Of a stretch of 64,000 bases of DNA, positions 42,085-50,567 are shown one piece after another. Every line of letters begins with the position of its first letter. The first letter of the stretch is position 1. The notes beneath the pieces were generated by a model that was not told the origin of the DNA, did not search any database, and was given only the letters and a program-made list of their open reading frames with translations. The translations under genes and the position numbers were made by a program. The DNA lies in assembly GCF_014161445.1 (NCBI RefSeq), contig NZ_JABBXA010000022.1, positions 107,194 to 171,193 of the forward strand, in the 5' to 3' direction. This DNA comes from Microbispora sp. H13382. Lineage in GTDB: Bacteria > Actinomycetota > Actinomycetes > Streptosporangiales > Streptosporangiaceae.

Positions 42085-44358
42085 ATGAGTTCCGCCGAGC
42101 ACTGGAATGTGCCCGGTTACAGGGTGACCCGTGAGCTGGGCGCGGGAGGCGGCGGCCGCGTCGTCCTCGCCGTCCACGAGCAGTCGGGCGCCACGGTCGC
42201 GATCAAGTACCTGTCGGAGGACCTGCGCCGGGACGAGGGGTTCGTCACCCGCTTCCGGGAGGAGGCCCGCCTGCTCGTCGAGCTGGACGACCCGCACGTG
42301 GTGCGGCTCTACGAGTACCTGGAGACCGGGCAGGGCGCCGCGATCGTCATGGAACTGGTCGAGGGTCCCACCCTGCGCGCGCTGCTGCGCGAGCAGGGCC
42401 CGACCGGTCCCGAGGCCGCGCTCGCCGTCCTCAAGGGCTCCCTTCTCGGCCTGGCCGCCGCACACGGGACCGGCGTCGTCCACCGCGACTACAAGCCCGA
42501 GAACGTGCTGGTCGCCACCGACGGGACGAGCAAGCTCGCCGACTTCGGCATCGCCGTGCGGGCCGGAGGGGCCCCCGCCCCCGCCGGGACCCCGCCGTAC
42601 ATGGCCCCCGAGCAGTGGACGGGCGCGGCCGCCTCCCCGGCCTCCGACGTGTACGCCGCCACAGCGGTCTTCTTCGAGTGCCTGACCGGGCACCGGCCCT
42701 ACCGCGCGACCGAGCACGTCGTGCTGCGGCACATGCACATGACCGCGCCCGTGCCGGTCGAGGAGATCCCCGCGCCGCTGCGGCAACTGGTCGCGCGCGG
42801 CATGGCGAAGGACCCCCTGTTGCGGCCGGCGAGCGCCGCCGCGTTCGTCTCCGAGCTGGAGGAGGCCGCCACGGCGGCGTACGGCCCGGCGTGGGAGGAG
42901 CGGGGCCGCCGCAGGCTGGCCGCGCTCGCCGCCGCCCTGGCCGCGACGTTCCCGCTGAACCGGGTGCGGCCCACCGAGACCGGCACCTCGCTGTTCACCA
43001 CGGCGCTGCGGTCGGTGCGGAGCAGGGGCGTCCTGCTCACCGCCGGGGCCGTGCTCATGGTGGTCGCGGCCGGCGGCATCGGCGCGTACGCCCTCGGCTC
43101 GGCCGGCACGCGCACCGTCGCGGCGTCGCAGGACACGGCGCCCCAGAACACGGGGCCGGGGGACACGGGTGTGCCCGCCGCGGCGTCCGCGTCTCCGGCC
43201 GGCCCGGAGGAGAGCCCTTCCGAAGCTCCCTCCGCGGCACCGGAGGAGACGCCGCAGGAGAGCCCGGACGACACCTCCTCCGAATCCCCCTCGGAATCCC
43301 CCTCGGCGGCGCCCTCGGCCAAGCCGTCTCCCACGCCGTCTCCCAAGGCCTCTCCCAAGGCCTCTCCCAAGGCCTCTCCGAAGCCGTCTCCGACCCCATC
43401 GCCCAAGCCATCGCCCAAGCCGTCGCCCTCTCCCGCGCCGCTCAAGGTCTCGGACCTGGACGTCGGCGGGCTGTCGTACAAGGCCGGGGCCGGTAAGGAC
43501 GAGGCGACCGGCACCGGAACGGTCACCGTCAGGACCAGCGGACCGGGCAAGGTGACGCTGACCGTGCGCTTCACCGCGAACGGCACGGTGACCGCCACCC
43601 GCACGCTCACCCTCAGCGGCGCGATCTCCTACACCCGCACCCTCTCCGGCGACCTCGGCCGCGTCTGCTCGGGCACCTGGGGCATGAGCGTCACCACCGG
43701 CCCGGCCGCGCCGGGCGGCGCCCAGGTCGCCACGGCGAAGGCGCCGGCGTGCCCGACCTCCGTCACCTCGGTGAAGGTCGGCACACCGGCCGTTTCCTCG
43801 GCCGGGGTCGCGACGGCCACCGTGACGGTGACCACCGACGGCACCGGCCAGGTCGACCTCACCGGCCGGTTCTCCGCGCCCTCCGCAGGCGGCGGCACGA
43901 CGACGGTCCACCTGTCCGGAGCGAGGACCTACACGCGGACGATGTCGTACACCTTCTCCAGCCGTCCCTGCGGTGAGAACGTCACATTCAGCGCTTCGAC
44001 CGACCCCGCGGCCCCGGACGGCACGGCGTCGGGTTCGGTCACGGTGACCTGCCCCGCCTCGGTCAGCCAGGTACGTGTGCAGAGCCTGTCCATCAGCGGG
44101 ACGACGGCCACGGCCACCATCGCCGTCACCACGGGCAACACCTCCGCGGTGCGGCTGGACGTCGCCTGGATGACGGGCGGCTCCAAGGCGGCCACCAGGA
44201 CCTACAACCTGTCGGGCAAGACCGGCTACACGGTCACCGCCACGTACACCTACTCCCGCTGGCCCTGCGACTCCTACGCGGTCACCGCGTCGACCTCACC
44301 GGCCGCGGCGGGCGGCGCCTCCACGGTCACCCGGAACACGGATCCCTGCATCAAATGA
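42085..44358 (+). CDS. Receptor-type Ser/Thr protein kinase (paralogue 1)
   Basis: Protein of 757 residues. The Hanks-type kinase domain occupies residues about 10-270: glycine loop GAGGGGR, K41 in VAIKYL, catalytic HRDYKPEN (133-140), DFG (153-155) and APEQW. A juxtamembrane block AYGPAWEERGRRRLAALA is shared with the second kinase. One membrane helix follows (about 313-337), then a Pro/Ser/Lys-rich stalk with repeated SPKA units, and three Ig-like beta domains (about 455-757) each with cysteines. It would sense an outside signal and phosphorylate cytoplasmic targets. ATG 42085 has GGGGAGG upstream. Confidence 0.92.
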   Translation: MSSAEHWNVPGYRVTRELGAGGGGRVVLAVHEQSGATVAIKYLSEDLRRDEGFVTRFREEARLLVELDDPHVVRLYEYLETGQGAAIVMELVEGPTLRALLREQGPTGPEAALAVLKGSLLGLAAAHGTGVVHRDYKPENVLVATDGTSKLADFGIAVRAGGAPAPAGTPPYMAPEQWTGAAASPASDVYAATAVFFECLTGHRPYRATEHVVLRHMHMTAPVPVEEIPAPLRQLVARGMAKDPLLRPASAAAFVSELEEAATAAYGPAWEERGRRRLAALAAALAATFPLNRVRPTETGTSLFTTALRSVRSRGVLLTAGAVLMVVAAGGIGAYALGSAGTRTVAASQDTAPQNTGPGDTGVPAAASASPAGPEESPSEAPSAAPEETPQESPDDTSSESPSESPSAAPSAKPSPTPSPKASPKASPKASPKPSPTPSPKPSPKPSPSPAPLKVSDLDVGGLSYKAGAGKDEATGTGTVTVRTSGPGKVTLTVRFTANGTVTATRTLTLSGAISYTRTLSGDLGRVCSGTWGMSVTTGPAAPGGAQVATAKAPACPTSVTSVKVGTPAVSSAGVATATVTVTTDGTGQVDLTGRFSAPSAGGGTTTVHLSGARTYTRTMSYTFSSRPCGENVTFSASTDPAAPDGTASGSVTVTCPASVSQVRVQSLSISGTTATATIAVTTGNTSAVRLDVAWMTGGSKAATRTYNLSGKTGYTVTATYTYSRWPCDSYAVTASTSPAAAGGASTVTRNTDPCIK
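43326..43440 (+). repeat. Short repeats in the stalk of kinase 1
   Basis: Repeated 12-nt units of the type TCTCCCAAGGCC and related forms code for SPKA/SPKP, giving an extended extracellular stalk. Confidence 0.7.
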
Positions 44359-44478
44359 CGCGGACAATCCCTGACAATCCCATCTGACTAAATAGTGACT
44401 TTTCATCGTAATCGCGAGGTCATCACTAAGCTACGGTCTCGTCATTAGGCGGGGGCCCAGGCGATGAGGAGACAGACC

Positions 44479-45981
44479 GTGATGCACGGCCAGACGGGCG
44501 CCTGGCGCGTCCCCGGCTACACGGAGATTCGTGAGCTCGGCACGGGGGGCGCCGGGCGCGTGGTGCTCGCGCGGCACGATGCCGACGACCTCCCGGTGGC
44601 GATCAAGTACCTGTCCGACGAGATGATGGCGGACCTCCACTTCGTCGCCCGGTTCCGGCACGAGGCTCGGCTGCTCGCGGCGATGGACCCCCACCCGCAC
44701 GCGGTGCGCTTCTACGAGTACGTCGAGACCGCACGCGGGGCGGCCATCGTCATGGAACTCGTCGACGGCGTCTCGCTGCGCGCGATGCTCCGCTCGGAGG
44801 GCCCGACCGGGCCCGAGGCCGCGCTCACCGTGCTGAAGGGCTCGCTGCTCGCCCTGTCCGCGGCGCACTCCATCGGCATCGTCCACCGGGACTACAAGCC
44901 CGAGAACGTCATGGTCGAGGCCGACGGCATCAGCAAGCTCGTCGACTTCGGCATCGCGGCGCAGGCCGGCGAAGGGGTCAGGGCGGCGGGGACGCCGCCG
45001 TACATGGCCCCGGAGCAGTGGGCGGGCGGAAAGGCCGGACCGGCGAGCGACGTCTACGCCGCCACCGTCGTCTTCTTCGAGTGCCTCACCGGGGGCCGGC
45101 CCTTCCGGGCGCAGAACATGGCCGCGCTGGCCCGACAGCACCAGGCGACCCCTCCGCCGGTCGACGAGGTGCCGCCCCCGCTGCGCGACCTCGTGGAGCG
45201 CGGCATGGCCAAGCGGCCCGAGGACCGGTACACGTCGGTCGAGGAGTTCCTGCGGGAGCTCGAGACCGTCGCCGCCGGAGCGTACGGCCCGGCCTGGGAG
45301 GAGCGCGGACGGCGGCGGCTCGCCGCGCTCGCCGGGCTGCTCGTGCCGTTCTTCCCGCTCAAGGAGAAGGCCCCGGAGACCGGCACCGCGCTGGCCGAGA
45401 CGAAGCTCGGCGGCCTGCTGGCCCAGACCCGCATGAAGATCGGGCTGACCCTGGCCGGGATGGTCGTGATCGCGGGCGGGACGGTGGCGCTGGTGCAGAC
45501 CGTGAGCGGCACCACCCTGCAGGCGGGGACGACGATCGAGACGTCGAGCTCGCCCCAGGTCGATCCCTCGTCCATCGACGTCGAGGACGAGTCGGACGAG
45601 CCCCCGGCGGAGGAACCCTCCGAAGAGCCCACCGAGGAGCCGGAGGAGACCAGCCCGACGCCGACCGCCAGCCGGCCCATGCCGCGCGCGTCGCAGCCGC
45701 CGGCCGTGCCCACCGCGACCCAGCGACCGACCCGCAGGCCGAGCCCCTCGCCGAAGCCGAAGCCGACGGCGAAGCCCACGCAGAAGCCGAAGCCCTCACC
45801 CAAGCCGGTTCCCTCGGAGGAGCCCACGGTCACGGTGGACCCGCCCAAAAACACCCCGACCAAGCGGCCCAACTCCACCCCGACCAGCAACCCGCCCACC
45901 CAGCCCTCCACCCAGCCCTCGCCGACGCAGAGCAACTCCGAGCCGACCCCGACTCCGGTTGATGAACCCACGCTGCAGTGA
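44479..45981 (+). CDS. Receptor-type Ser/Thr protein kinase (paralogue 2)
   Basis: The kinase domain is closely related to that of paralogue 1: GTGGAGR, VAIKYL, HRDYKPEN, DFG, APEQW and the same juxtamembrane AYGPAWEERGRRRLAALA. One membrane helix follows (about 320-342), then a Thr/Pro/Glu/Lys-rich low-complexity tail to the end, without folded Ig domains. GTG 44479 is used because AGGAG lies 7 nt upstream; ATG 44464 would add five residues. The genes likely arose by tandem duplication with replacement of the outside part. Confidence 0.9.
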   Translation: MMHGQTGAWRVPGYTEIRELGTGGAGRVVLARHDADDLPVAIKYLSDEMMADLHFVARFRHEARLLAAMDPHPHAVRFYEYVETARGAAIVMELVDGVSLRAMLRSEGPTGPEAALTVLKGSLLALSAAHSIGIVHRDYKPENVMVEADGISKLVDFGIAAQAGEGVRAAGTPPYMAPEQWAGGKAGPASDVYAATVVFFECLTGGRPFRAQNMAALARQHQATPPPVDEVPPPLRDLVERGMAKRPEDRYTSVEEFLRELETVAAGAYGPAWEERGRRRLAALAGLLVPFFPLKEKAPETGTALAETKLGGLLAQTRMKIGLTLAGMVVIAGGTVALVQTVSGTTLQAGTTIETSSSPQVDPSSIDVEDESDEPPAEEPSEEPTEEPEETSPTPTASRPMPRASQPPAVPTATQRPTRRPSPSPKPKPTAKPTQKPKPSPKPVPSEEPTVTVDPPKNTPTKRPNSTPTSNPPTQPSTQPSPTQSNSEPTPTPVDEPTLQ

Positions 45982-46066
45982 CTCTCGGGTGGGTGGTGAC
46001 GACCGGTCTCGTTCCCGCCACACTGGCCATGGACGCATGCGCGGACGACTCCGAAGGCGGCGGTAG

Positions 46067-47404
46067 ATGCGTGAAGGCGTGACGGTCGCGGGGCACCGGC
46101 TCACCGGCCGCACCCGGAGCAGCGAGGTCGGCACCTGGGCGGACGCCGTCTCTCCCGACGGGCGGCCGTCCGGCGTGCTGCGGTTCGATCCTCGGGCCGT
46201 CGCGACGGCCCAGGCGCGCGAACGGATCGTCGCGGCCGTCGGCACCGACGTGCGTCTCCAGCAGGGTGGCCCGATCGGCCTGCTGCCCGTGATCGACCTG
46301 GTGGCCGCGCGCGACGAGGTCTGGCTGATCACGGCCGGCGCGACGGCACTCGGCGATCTGATGGCCGCCGACCGGCTGGACGCGGGCGGCGCGGGGACCG
46401 TTCTCCTGGAGACCGCGCAGGCGCTGCTCGCCGTGCACGCCGCCGGGCTGGCCCACGGCGCGCTGCACCCCGGGACGGTCGTCGTCGGGGAGGACGGCTC
46501 GGTGCTGCTGGCCGAGCGCGGCCTGCTGCGGGCGATCCGGGGCGAGCACGCGTCCGCGGAGCAGGACGTCGCGGCCTGGGCCGCGCTCGCCGGCACGCTG
46601 GCCGCCGCAGGCGCCCAGGACCGTGCCGCGGCGGTGCTGCGGTGGGCGTCCGCCGCCGCCCCGGCCCAGGGGCTCGCCTCCATGCGGGACACCCTGCTCG
46701 CCGAGCGTGAGGCGTTCCCGGGCATGGGCCGGGACGGGCTGGCGCGGGCCGCACGCGGCCTCCACGCGCCCGTGTCCCCCGAGATCCCCGTCGGCGCGGC
46801 GGCCGCCGGCTCTCCCTACGGGGAGGCCGTGACCCTGCTCGACCTGCCCGGCACGGTGGACGACCCCGGCGACGTGATGATGCGGTTCGGGCCGGGAGTG
46901 CCCACCGAGACCACGGCGGCGCAGATCTGGCGGTCCGGGCAGACCGCCGCGGCCGTCACGGCCACCCAGGCCCGTGAGGCGACTCCCCGCCGGCGCCGCA
47001 AGCGTACGACGGCATGGGCGGGCACCGTGCTGCTGGCGATCCTGATCGCCGCGGTGATCCTGTGGCTGCGCCAGCCGCCCGCCGCGTCGCTCGCGGTGAG
47101 CGGCGTCGACGTCAAGGCGCCCAAGAAGACGGTGCGCTGCGACGGCAGAGCCGACTTCACGGGCGTCGTCACGACCAACGGCGAGGCCGGGACGATCCGC
47201 TACCTCTGGATCCGCAGCGACGACCGCAAGCCGCTGGAGCAGGAGCAACGGATCTCCTCGGGAGACACGTCGGTGAACCTTCCCCTGCACTGGAAGGTGA
47301 CCGGATCGGGATCGTTCAAGGGCACGGCCACGCTGCGGGTCCTGTCCCCCACGACGACCGGGAAACCAATCCAGGACAAGGCAAGTTTCACCTACAAATG
47401 CTGA
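46067..47404 (+). CDS. Receptor-type pseudokinase
   Basis: Protein of 445 residues, third in the kinase row. The kinase-like N-part keeps the outline of a Hanks fold, but the catalytic loop reads HGALHPGTVVV in place of HRDxKPxNV, DFG is replaced by LLAERGL, and no VAIK lysine is seen. A membrane helix (about 322-342, AGTVLLAILIAAVILWL) is followed by one Ig-like domain (about 350-445) with a Cys pair. It probably acts as a scaffold or allosteric partner for the two active kinases, by analogy with known pseudokinases. The ATG at 46067 has GGCGG upstream. Confidence 0.8.
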   Translation: MREGVTVAGHRLTGRTRSSEVGTWADAVSPDGRPSGVLRFDPRAVATAQARERIVAAVGTDVRLQQGGPIGLLPVIDLVAARDEVWLITAGATALGDLMAADRLDAGGAGTVLLETAQALLAVHAAGLAHGALHPGTVVVGEDGSVLLAERGLLRAIRGEHASAEQDVAAWAALAGTLAAAGAQDRAAAVLRWASAAAPAQGLASMRDTLLAEREAFPGMGRDGLARAARGLHAPVSPEIPVGAAAAGSPYGEAVTLLDLPGTVDDPGDVMMRFGPGVPTETTAAQIWRSGQTAAAVTATQAREATPRRRRKRTTAWAGTVLLAILIAAVILWLRQPPAASLAVSGVDVKAPKKTVRCDGRADFTGVVTTNGEAGTIRYLWIRSDDRKPLEQEQRISSGDTSVNLPLHWKVTGSGSFKGTATLRVLSPTTTGKPIQDKASFTYKC

Positions 47405-47410
47405 TTTCAT

Positions 47411-47416
47411 TAGTGT
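47411..47416 (+). promoter_or_regulatory. Leaderless -10 box (TAGTGT) of the DUF2510 gene
   Basis: TAGTGT, 7 nt, ATG at 47424. It begins 7 nt after the pseudokinase stop, so this gene can be transcribed on its own. Confidence 0.45.
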
Positions 47417-47423
47417 GGCGCGC

Positions 47424-48485
47424 ATGACGACGACCCCCGCCGGCTGGTATCCGGACCCGTACGGCTCCCCTCTCCTCCGTTGGTGGGACGGCACCCAGTG
47501 GACCGACGCCACCCACGCGCCCGAGCAGGAGGCCGGGGCCCCGCCCCAGCCGCAGTCACAGCCGCAGCCACAGTTCCAGTCACAGCCACAGTTCCAGTCA
47601 CAGCCGCAGTTCCAGTCACAGCCGCAGTTCCAGCAGGCCCAGTTCCAGCAGCCGGGGGCGCCGTGGGGTCCCCCGAACCAGACGGCGCAGCTTCCCACGC
47701 CCGACTTCGGTGCACCGCGGCGTCAGGCGCCGGTCTGGCCGTGGATCGTGGGCGGCGTCGCCGCGGTGGTCGTGCTCGCGCTCGTCATCGGCGGCGCGGT
47801 CATCCTCCTGCGCGACCGCGCCGGCTCGGTCGTCGCCCGGCCCGAGATCACCGCGACGGCGCCACAGCTCGACCAGACCGTGCCGCCCCAGCCGGAGCCG
47901 CAGCAGTCCGCGCCGCCGCTGCCCCAGCTCCCCCAGCCGTCCGGTGACCGCATCCAGGACCCGGCGACCGGCCTGTCGTACGCGTACCCGGGCGACCAGT
48001 GGCAGGTGCCGGAGTCGAAGAACGTCAACGACCCGTCCGACCCGAGGATGCCGCTGTGGACGAGCGGCTGCCAGATGACGTCCCAGGCGAACTACGACGG
48101 CAGGGGCGGCGACTGGGTGGGCAGCGTCTACACCGCCGAGGTGCCCCAGATCTTCCCCTACAGCGGCCCGCAGAGCTTCGGACAGCTCTCCCAGACGCTG
48201 CTGCTCGCCTACGACCCGCTCTTCTACGGCATCCAGCACGAGCGCAAGGTGCTGCGCAGCGAGGCGACGACCGTGAGCGGCAAGCAGGGCTGGGTGATCG
48301 AGTTCGAGATGGACTTCACCAAGGTCGCCGAGGCCAACAGCCTGAAGTGGAAGAAGGAGAAGGGCGCGATCGTCCTCGTGGACCGCGGCCAGAACGCCCG
48401 TCCCGCGATGCTCTACATCTCGGTGCCGGACAACCTGGACCAGTCGGTCATCAAGCGCGTGGAGGACTCGCTCCAATCTCAGTGA
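47424..48485 (+). CDS. DUF2510 membrane protein
   Basis: Protein of 353 residues. The N-terminal DUF2510 motif TPAGWYPDPYGSPLLRWWDG is followed by a Gln/Pro-rich stretch with four QPQFQS repeats, one membrane helix (about 104-126), and an extracellular beta-rich domain with DPATGLSYAYPGDQWQVP and WTSGCQM. DUF2510 is a short cytoplasmic module common beside bacterial kinases and cell-wall genes. Located directly downstream of the pseudokinase. Confidence 0.85.
   Translation: MTTTPAGWYPDPYGSPLLRWWDGTQWTDATHAPEQEAGAPPQPQSQPQPQFQSQPQFQSQPQFQSQPQFQQAQFQQPGAPWGPPNQTAQLPTPDFGAPRRQAPVWPWIVGGVAAVVVLALVIGGAVILLRDRAGSVVARPEITATAPQLDQTVPPQPEPQQSAPPLPQLPQPSGDRIQDPATGLSYAYPGDQWQVPESKNVNDPSDPRMPLWTSGCQMTSQANYDGRGGDWVGSVYTAEVPQIFPYSGPQSFGQLSQTLLLAYDPLFYGIQHERKVLRSEATTVSGKQGWVIEFEMDFTKVAEANSLKWKKEKGAIVLVDRGQNARPAMLYISVPDNLDQSVIKRVEDSLQSQ
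47565..47636 (+). repeat. Four tandem 18-nt repeats (QPQFQS)
   Basis: Units of CAGCC(A/G)CAGTTCCAGTCA lie back to back in the DUF2510 gene. They are nearly identical at the DNA level, so this is a recent and length-variable tract. Confidence 0.85.
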
Positions 48486-48506
48486 CGCCCCATTAGGCAT
48501 GAGCAT

Positions 48507-48512
48507 TACTCT
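48507..48512 (+). promoter_or_regulatory. Leaderless -10 box (TACTCT) of orn
   Basis: TACTCT, 6 nt, ATG at 48519. Same hexamer as the sensor-kinase promoter. Confidence 0.45.
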
Positions 48513-48518
48513 TGAGCC

Positions 48519-49115
48519 ATGACTGACCCGCTGGTCTGGATCGACTGTGAGATGACCGGGCTCGACCTCGGCCGCGACGCGCTGATCGAGGTGGCCTGCA
48601 TAGTCACCGACAGCGAGCTGAACCAGCTGGATGAGGGCGTGGACGTCGTCATCAAGCCCCCCGCAGAGACGCTGGAGCAGATGTCCGAGGTCGTGCGGGA
48701 GATGCACACGGCCTCGGGCCTGCTGCGGGGCCTCGCGACGGGGGTGACCCTGGCGGAGGCCGAGGCCGTCGTGCTCGACTACATCCGCTCCCACGTGCCC
48801 GAGGCCAAGAAGGCGCCGCTGTGCGGCAACTCCATCGCGACCGACCGCTCCTTCATCGCCCGGGACATGCCGCTGGTGGACGCGTTCCTGCACTACCGGA
48901 TGGTCGACGTGTCGTCGATCAAGGAGCTGGCCCGCCGCTGGTACCCCCGGGTCTACTTCGCCTCGCCGGAGAAGCAGGGCGGGCACCGCGCGCTCGCCGA
49001 CATCACCGAGAGCATCCGGGAGCTGCGCTACTACCGCGCCGCGGTCTTCGTGCCGCAGCCCGGCCCCGACTCCGCCACCGCCCGGGAGGTCGCGGAGGCC
49101 GTCTCCGGCCCCTGA
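48519..49115 (+). CDS. orn: Oligoribonuclease
   Basis: DEDDh 3'-5' exoribonuclease of 198 residues that degrades 2-5-mer RNAs, including pGpG from c-di-GMP turnover. Motifs: LVWIDCEMTGLDL (Asp, Glu), LCGNSIATDRSF (Asp) and GGHRALADI (His, Asp). The length is normal for actinobacteria, with a short C-terminal tail. Followed by tRNA-His in the same direction. Confidence 0.97.
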   Translation: MTDPLVWIDCEMTGLDLGRDALIEVACIVTDSELNQLDEGVDVVIKPPAETLEQMSEVVREMHTASGLLRGLATGVTLAEAEAVVLDYIRSHVPEAKKAPLCGNSIATDRSFIARDMPLVDAFLHYRMVDVSSIKELARRWYPRVYFASPEKQGGHRALADITESIRELRYYRAAVFVPQPGPDSATAREVAEAVSGP

Positions 49116-49196
49116 CCTCCGCACGCGGCGTTATTGGGGCGCGGAGGACTCCAAAATGCCGCTACACTTTCTTCGTACGCCTCGAACGGCGGACAT

Positions 49197-49273
49197 GGTG
49201 GGTGTAGCTCAGCTGGCAGAGCGCCAGGTTGTGGTCCTGGATGTCGTGGGTTCAAGTCCCATCACTCACCCCA
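49197..49273 (+). tRNA. tRNA-His (GTG)
   Basis: Acceptor stem GTGGGTG/CACTCAC (one G-T pair), D arm GCTCAGCTGGCAGAGC, anticodon arm CCAGG-TTGTGGT-CCTGG (anticodon GTG), T arm GTGGG-TTCAAGT-CCCAT. The extra G at position -1 (49197) faces C73 (49270), the known tRNA-His identity pair. CCA is encoded (49271-49273). Confidence 0.97.
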
Positions 49274-49278
49274 GACGG

Positions 49279-49315
49279 CGAGCGGCCGGTCCCAGCGGAC
49301 CGGCCGCTCGTTTTT
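49279..49315 (+). terminator. Intrinsic terminator after tRNA-His
   Basis: A perfect 14-bp stem (CGAGCGGCCGGTCC / GGACCGGCCGCTCG) with loop CAGC, followed by TTTTT. Confidence 0.9.
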
Positions 49316-49338
49316 CATTCGTACGTATCCTCCGGGTG

Positions 49339-49357
49339 TATACCTTCAGCGTATAGT
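49339..49357 (+). promoter_or_regulatory. padR promoter with PadR-type inverted repeat
   Basis: TATAC, 7 nt, GTATA at 49339-49355; the right arm overlaps the -10 box TATAGT (49352-49357), 8 nt before ATG 49366. Binding there would block RNA polymerase, which suggests autorepression of the padR-ABC operon. Confidence 0.6.
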
Positions 49358-49365
49358 CTCGGATC

Positions 49366-49890
49366 ATGACTGTTCCCCTCGCGTTGCTCGGCCTGCTGGA
49401 GCGGGAGCCGAGCCACGGCTACGACCTGAAACGCGACTACGACACCTTCTTCGGCCGTGGCAGACCGCTGCCCTTCGGGCAGGTGTACTCCACGCTCGGC
49501 CGCCTATCCAGGGACGGCAAGGTCACCGGGCAGAGCGAACCGGGCGACGGGCCGGAGCGCAAGCGCTACGCCATCACCCCCCTGGGCAGGCAGGAGGTCG
49601 CCACCTGGCTTGCCGAGCCGGTCGCGGCCGAGCCGTACCTGCAGACGGTGTTGTTCACCAAGGTCGTGCTGGCGCTGATGCTGGGCCGTGACGCGGCCGG
49701 CTACCTGGACGCGCAGCGCGCCACGCACATGCGGCGCATGCGGGAGCTGGCGGAGGTCAAGCGCGGCGGCTCCCTGACCGACGCCCTGCTGGCCGACCAC
49801 GCCATGTTCCACCTGGAGGCGGACCTGCGGTGGATCGACGTCACCCAGGCCCGCCTGGGAGCGCTGGCCGAGACGGTGCGGGCGTCGTGA
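49366..49890 (+). CDS. PadR-family transcriptional regulator
   Basis: Protein of 174 residues with a winged helix (PLALLGLLEREPSHGYDLKR, PFGQVYSTLGRLSRDGKVTG) and a helical C-domain (Vir_act_alpha_C type) for dimerisation. PadR proteins usually repress efflux operons and are released by the exported compound. The stop overlaps the GTG start of the ABC ATPase gene. Confidence 0.92.
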   Translation: MTVPLALLGLLEREPSHGYDLKRDYDTFFGRGRPLPFGQVYSTLGRLSRDGKVTGQSEPGDGPERKRYAITPLGRQEVATWLAEPVAAEPYLQTVLFTKVVLALMLGRDAAGYLDAQRATHMRRMRELAEVKRGGSLTDALLADHAMFHLEADLRWIDVTQARLGALAETVRAS

Positions 49891-50567
49891 TCATCGAGGC
49901 TCGGGAGGTCAGCCGCTCCTACGGCAGCACGCCCGCGTTGCGGGAGGCGAACCTGTCGGTGGCCGCGGGCGAGGTGCTGGCCGTCATGGGGCCGAGCGGA
50001 TCGGGCAAGTCGACGCTGCTGCACTGCCTGGCCGGCATCTTCACCCCGGACAGCGGAGAGGTCTGGTTCGACGGCCGCCGCCTGGACACCCTGGACGACG
50101 GCCGCCGCAGCGAGCTGCGGCGCACCGCCTTCGGCTTCGTCTTCCAGTTCGGCCAGCTCGTGCCGGAGCTGACCGCCGCCGACAACGTGATGCTGCCGCT
50201 GTTGCTGGGCCGTACCAGGAGAAAACACGCCGAGCGGCGGGCGGCCGAATGGCTGGAGCGACTGGAGCTGGGTGACCTCGGCGGCCGGCGCACCGGGGAG
50301 CTGTCCGGCGGGCAGGCGCAGCGCGTGGCGATCGCCAGAGCGCTGGTCACCCGGCCGCGCGTGGTCTTCGCCGACGAACCGACCGGCGCGCTCGACTCGC
50401 TCACCGGCGAGCACGTGATGGACCTGCTGGTGGGCCTGGCCCGCGAGGAGGGCGCCACCGTGATCGTGGTGACCCACGACGCCCGGGTGGCCGCCTGCGC
50501 CGACCGGGAGGTCATGGTGCGCGACGGCCGGGTCTGCGATCCGTACGTCACCGGGGCCGTCCGATGA
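49887..50567 (+). CDS. ABC transporter ATP-binding protein, MacB/LolD type
   Basis: ATPase of 226 residues: Walker A MGPSGSGKSTLLH, Q-loop FQFGQLV, signature LSGGQAQRVAIARAL, Walker B VVFADEPTGALDS, H-loop VTHD. The GTG at 49887 overlaps padR; the stop overlaps the permease start as ATGA. Together they form an exporter. Confidence 0.94.
   Translation: MIIEAREVSRSYGSTPALREANLSVAAGEVLAVMGPSGSGKSTLLHCLAGIFTPDSGEVWFDGRRLDTLDDGRRSELRRTAFGFVFQFGQLVPELTAADNVMLPLLLGRTRRKHAERRAAEWLERLELGDLGGRRTGELSGGQAQRVAIARALVTRPRVVFADEPTGALDSLTGEHVMDLLVGLAREEGATVIVVTHDARVAACADREVMVRDGRVCDPYVTGAVR

Noticed and set aside
44394..44429. TAGTGA/TCACTA repeat upstream of kinase 2
   Set aside because: Six-bp arms 24 nt apart in an AT-rich spot; insufficient for an operator call.
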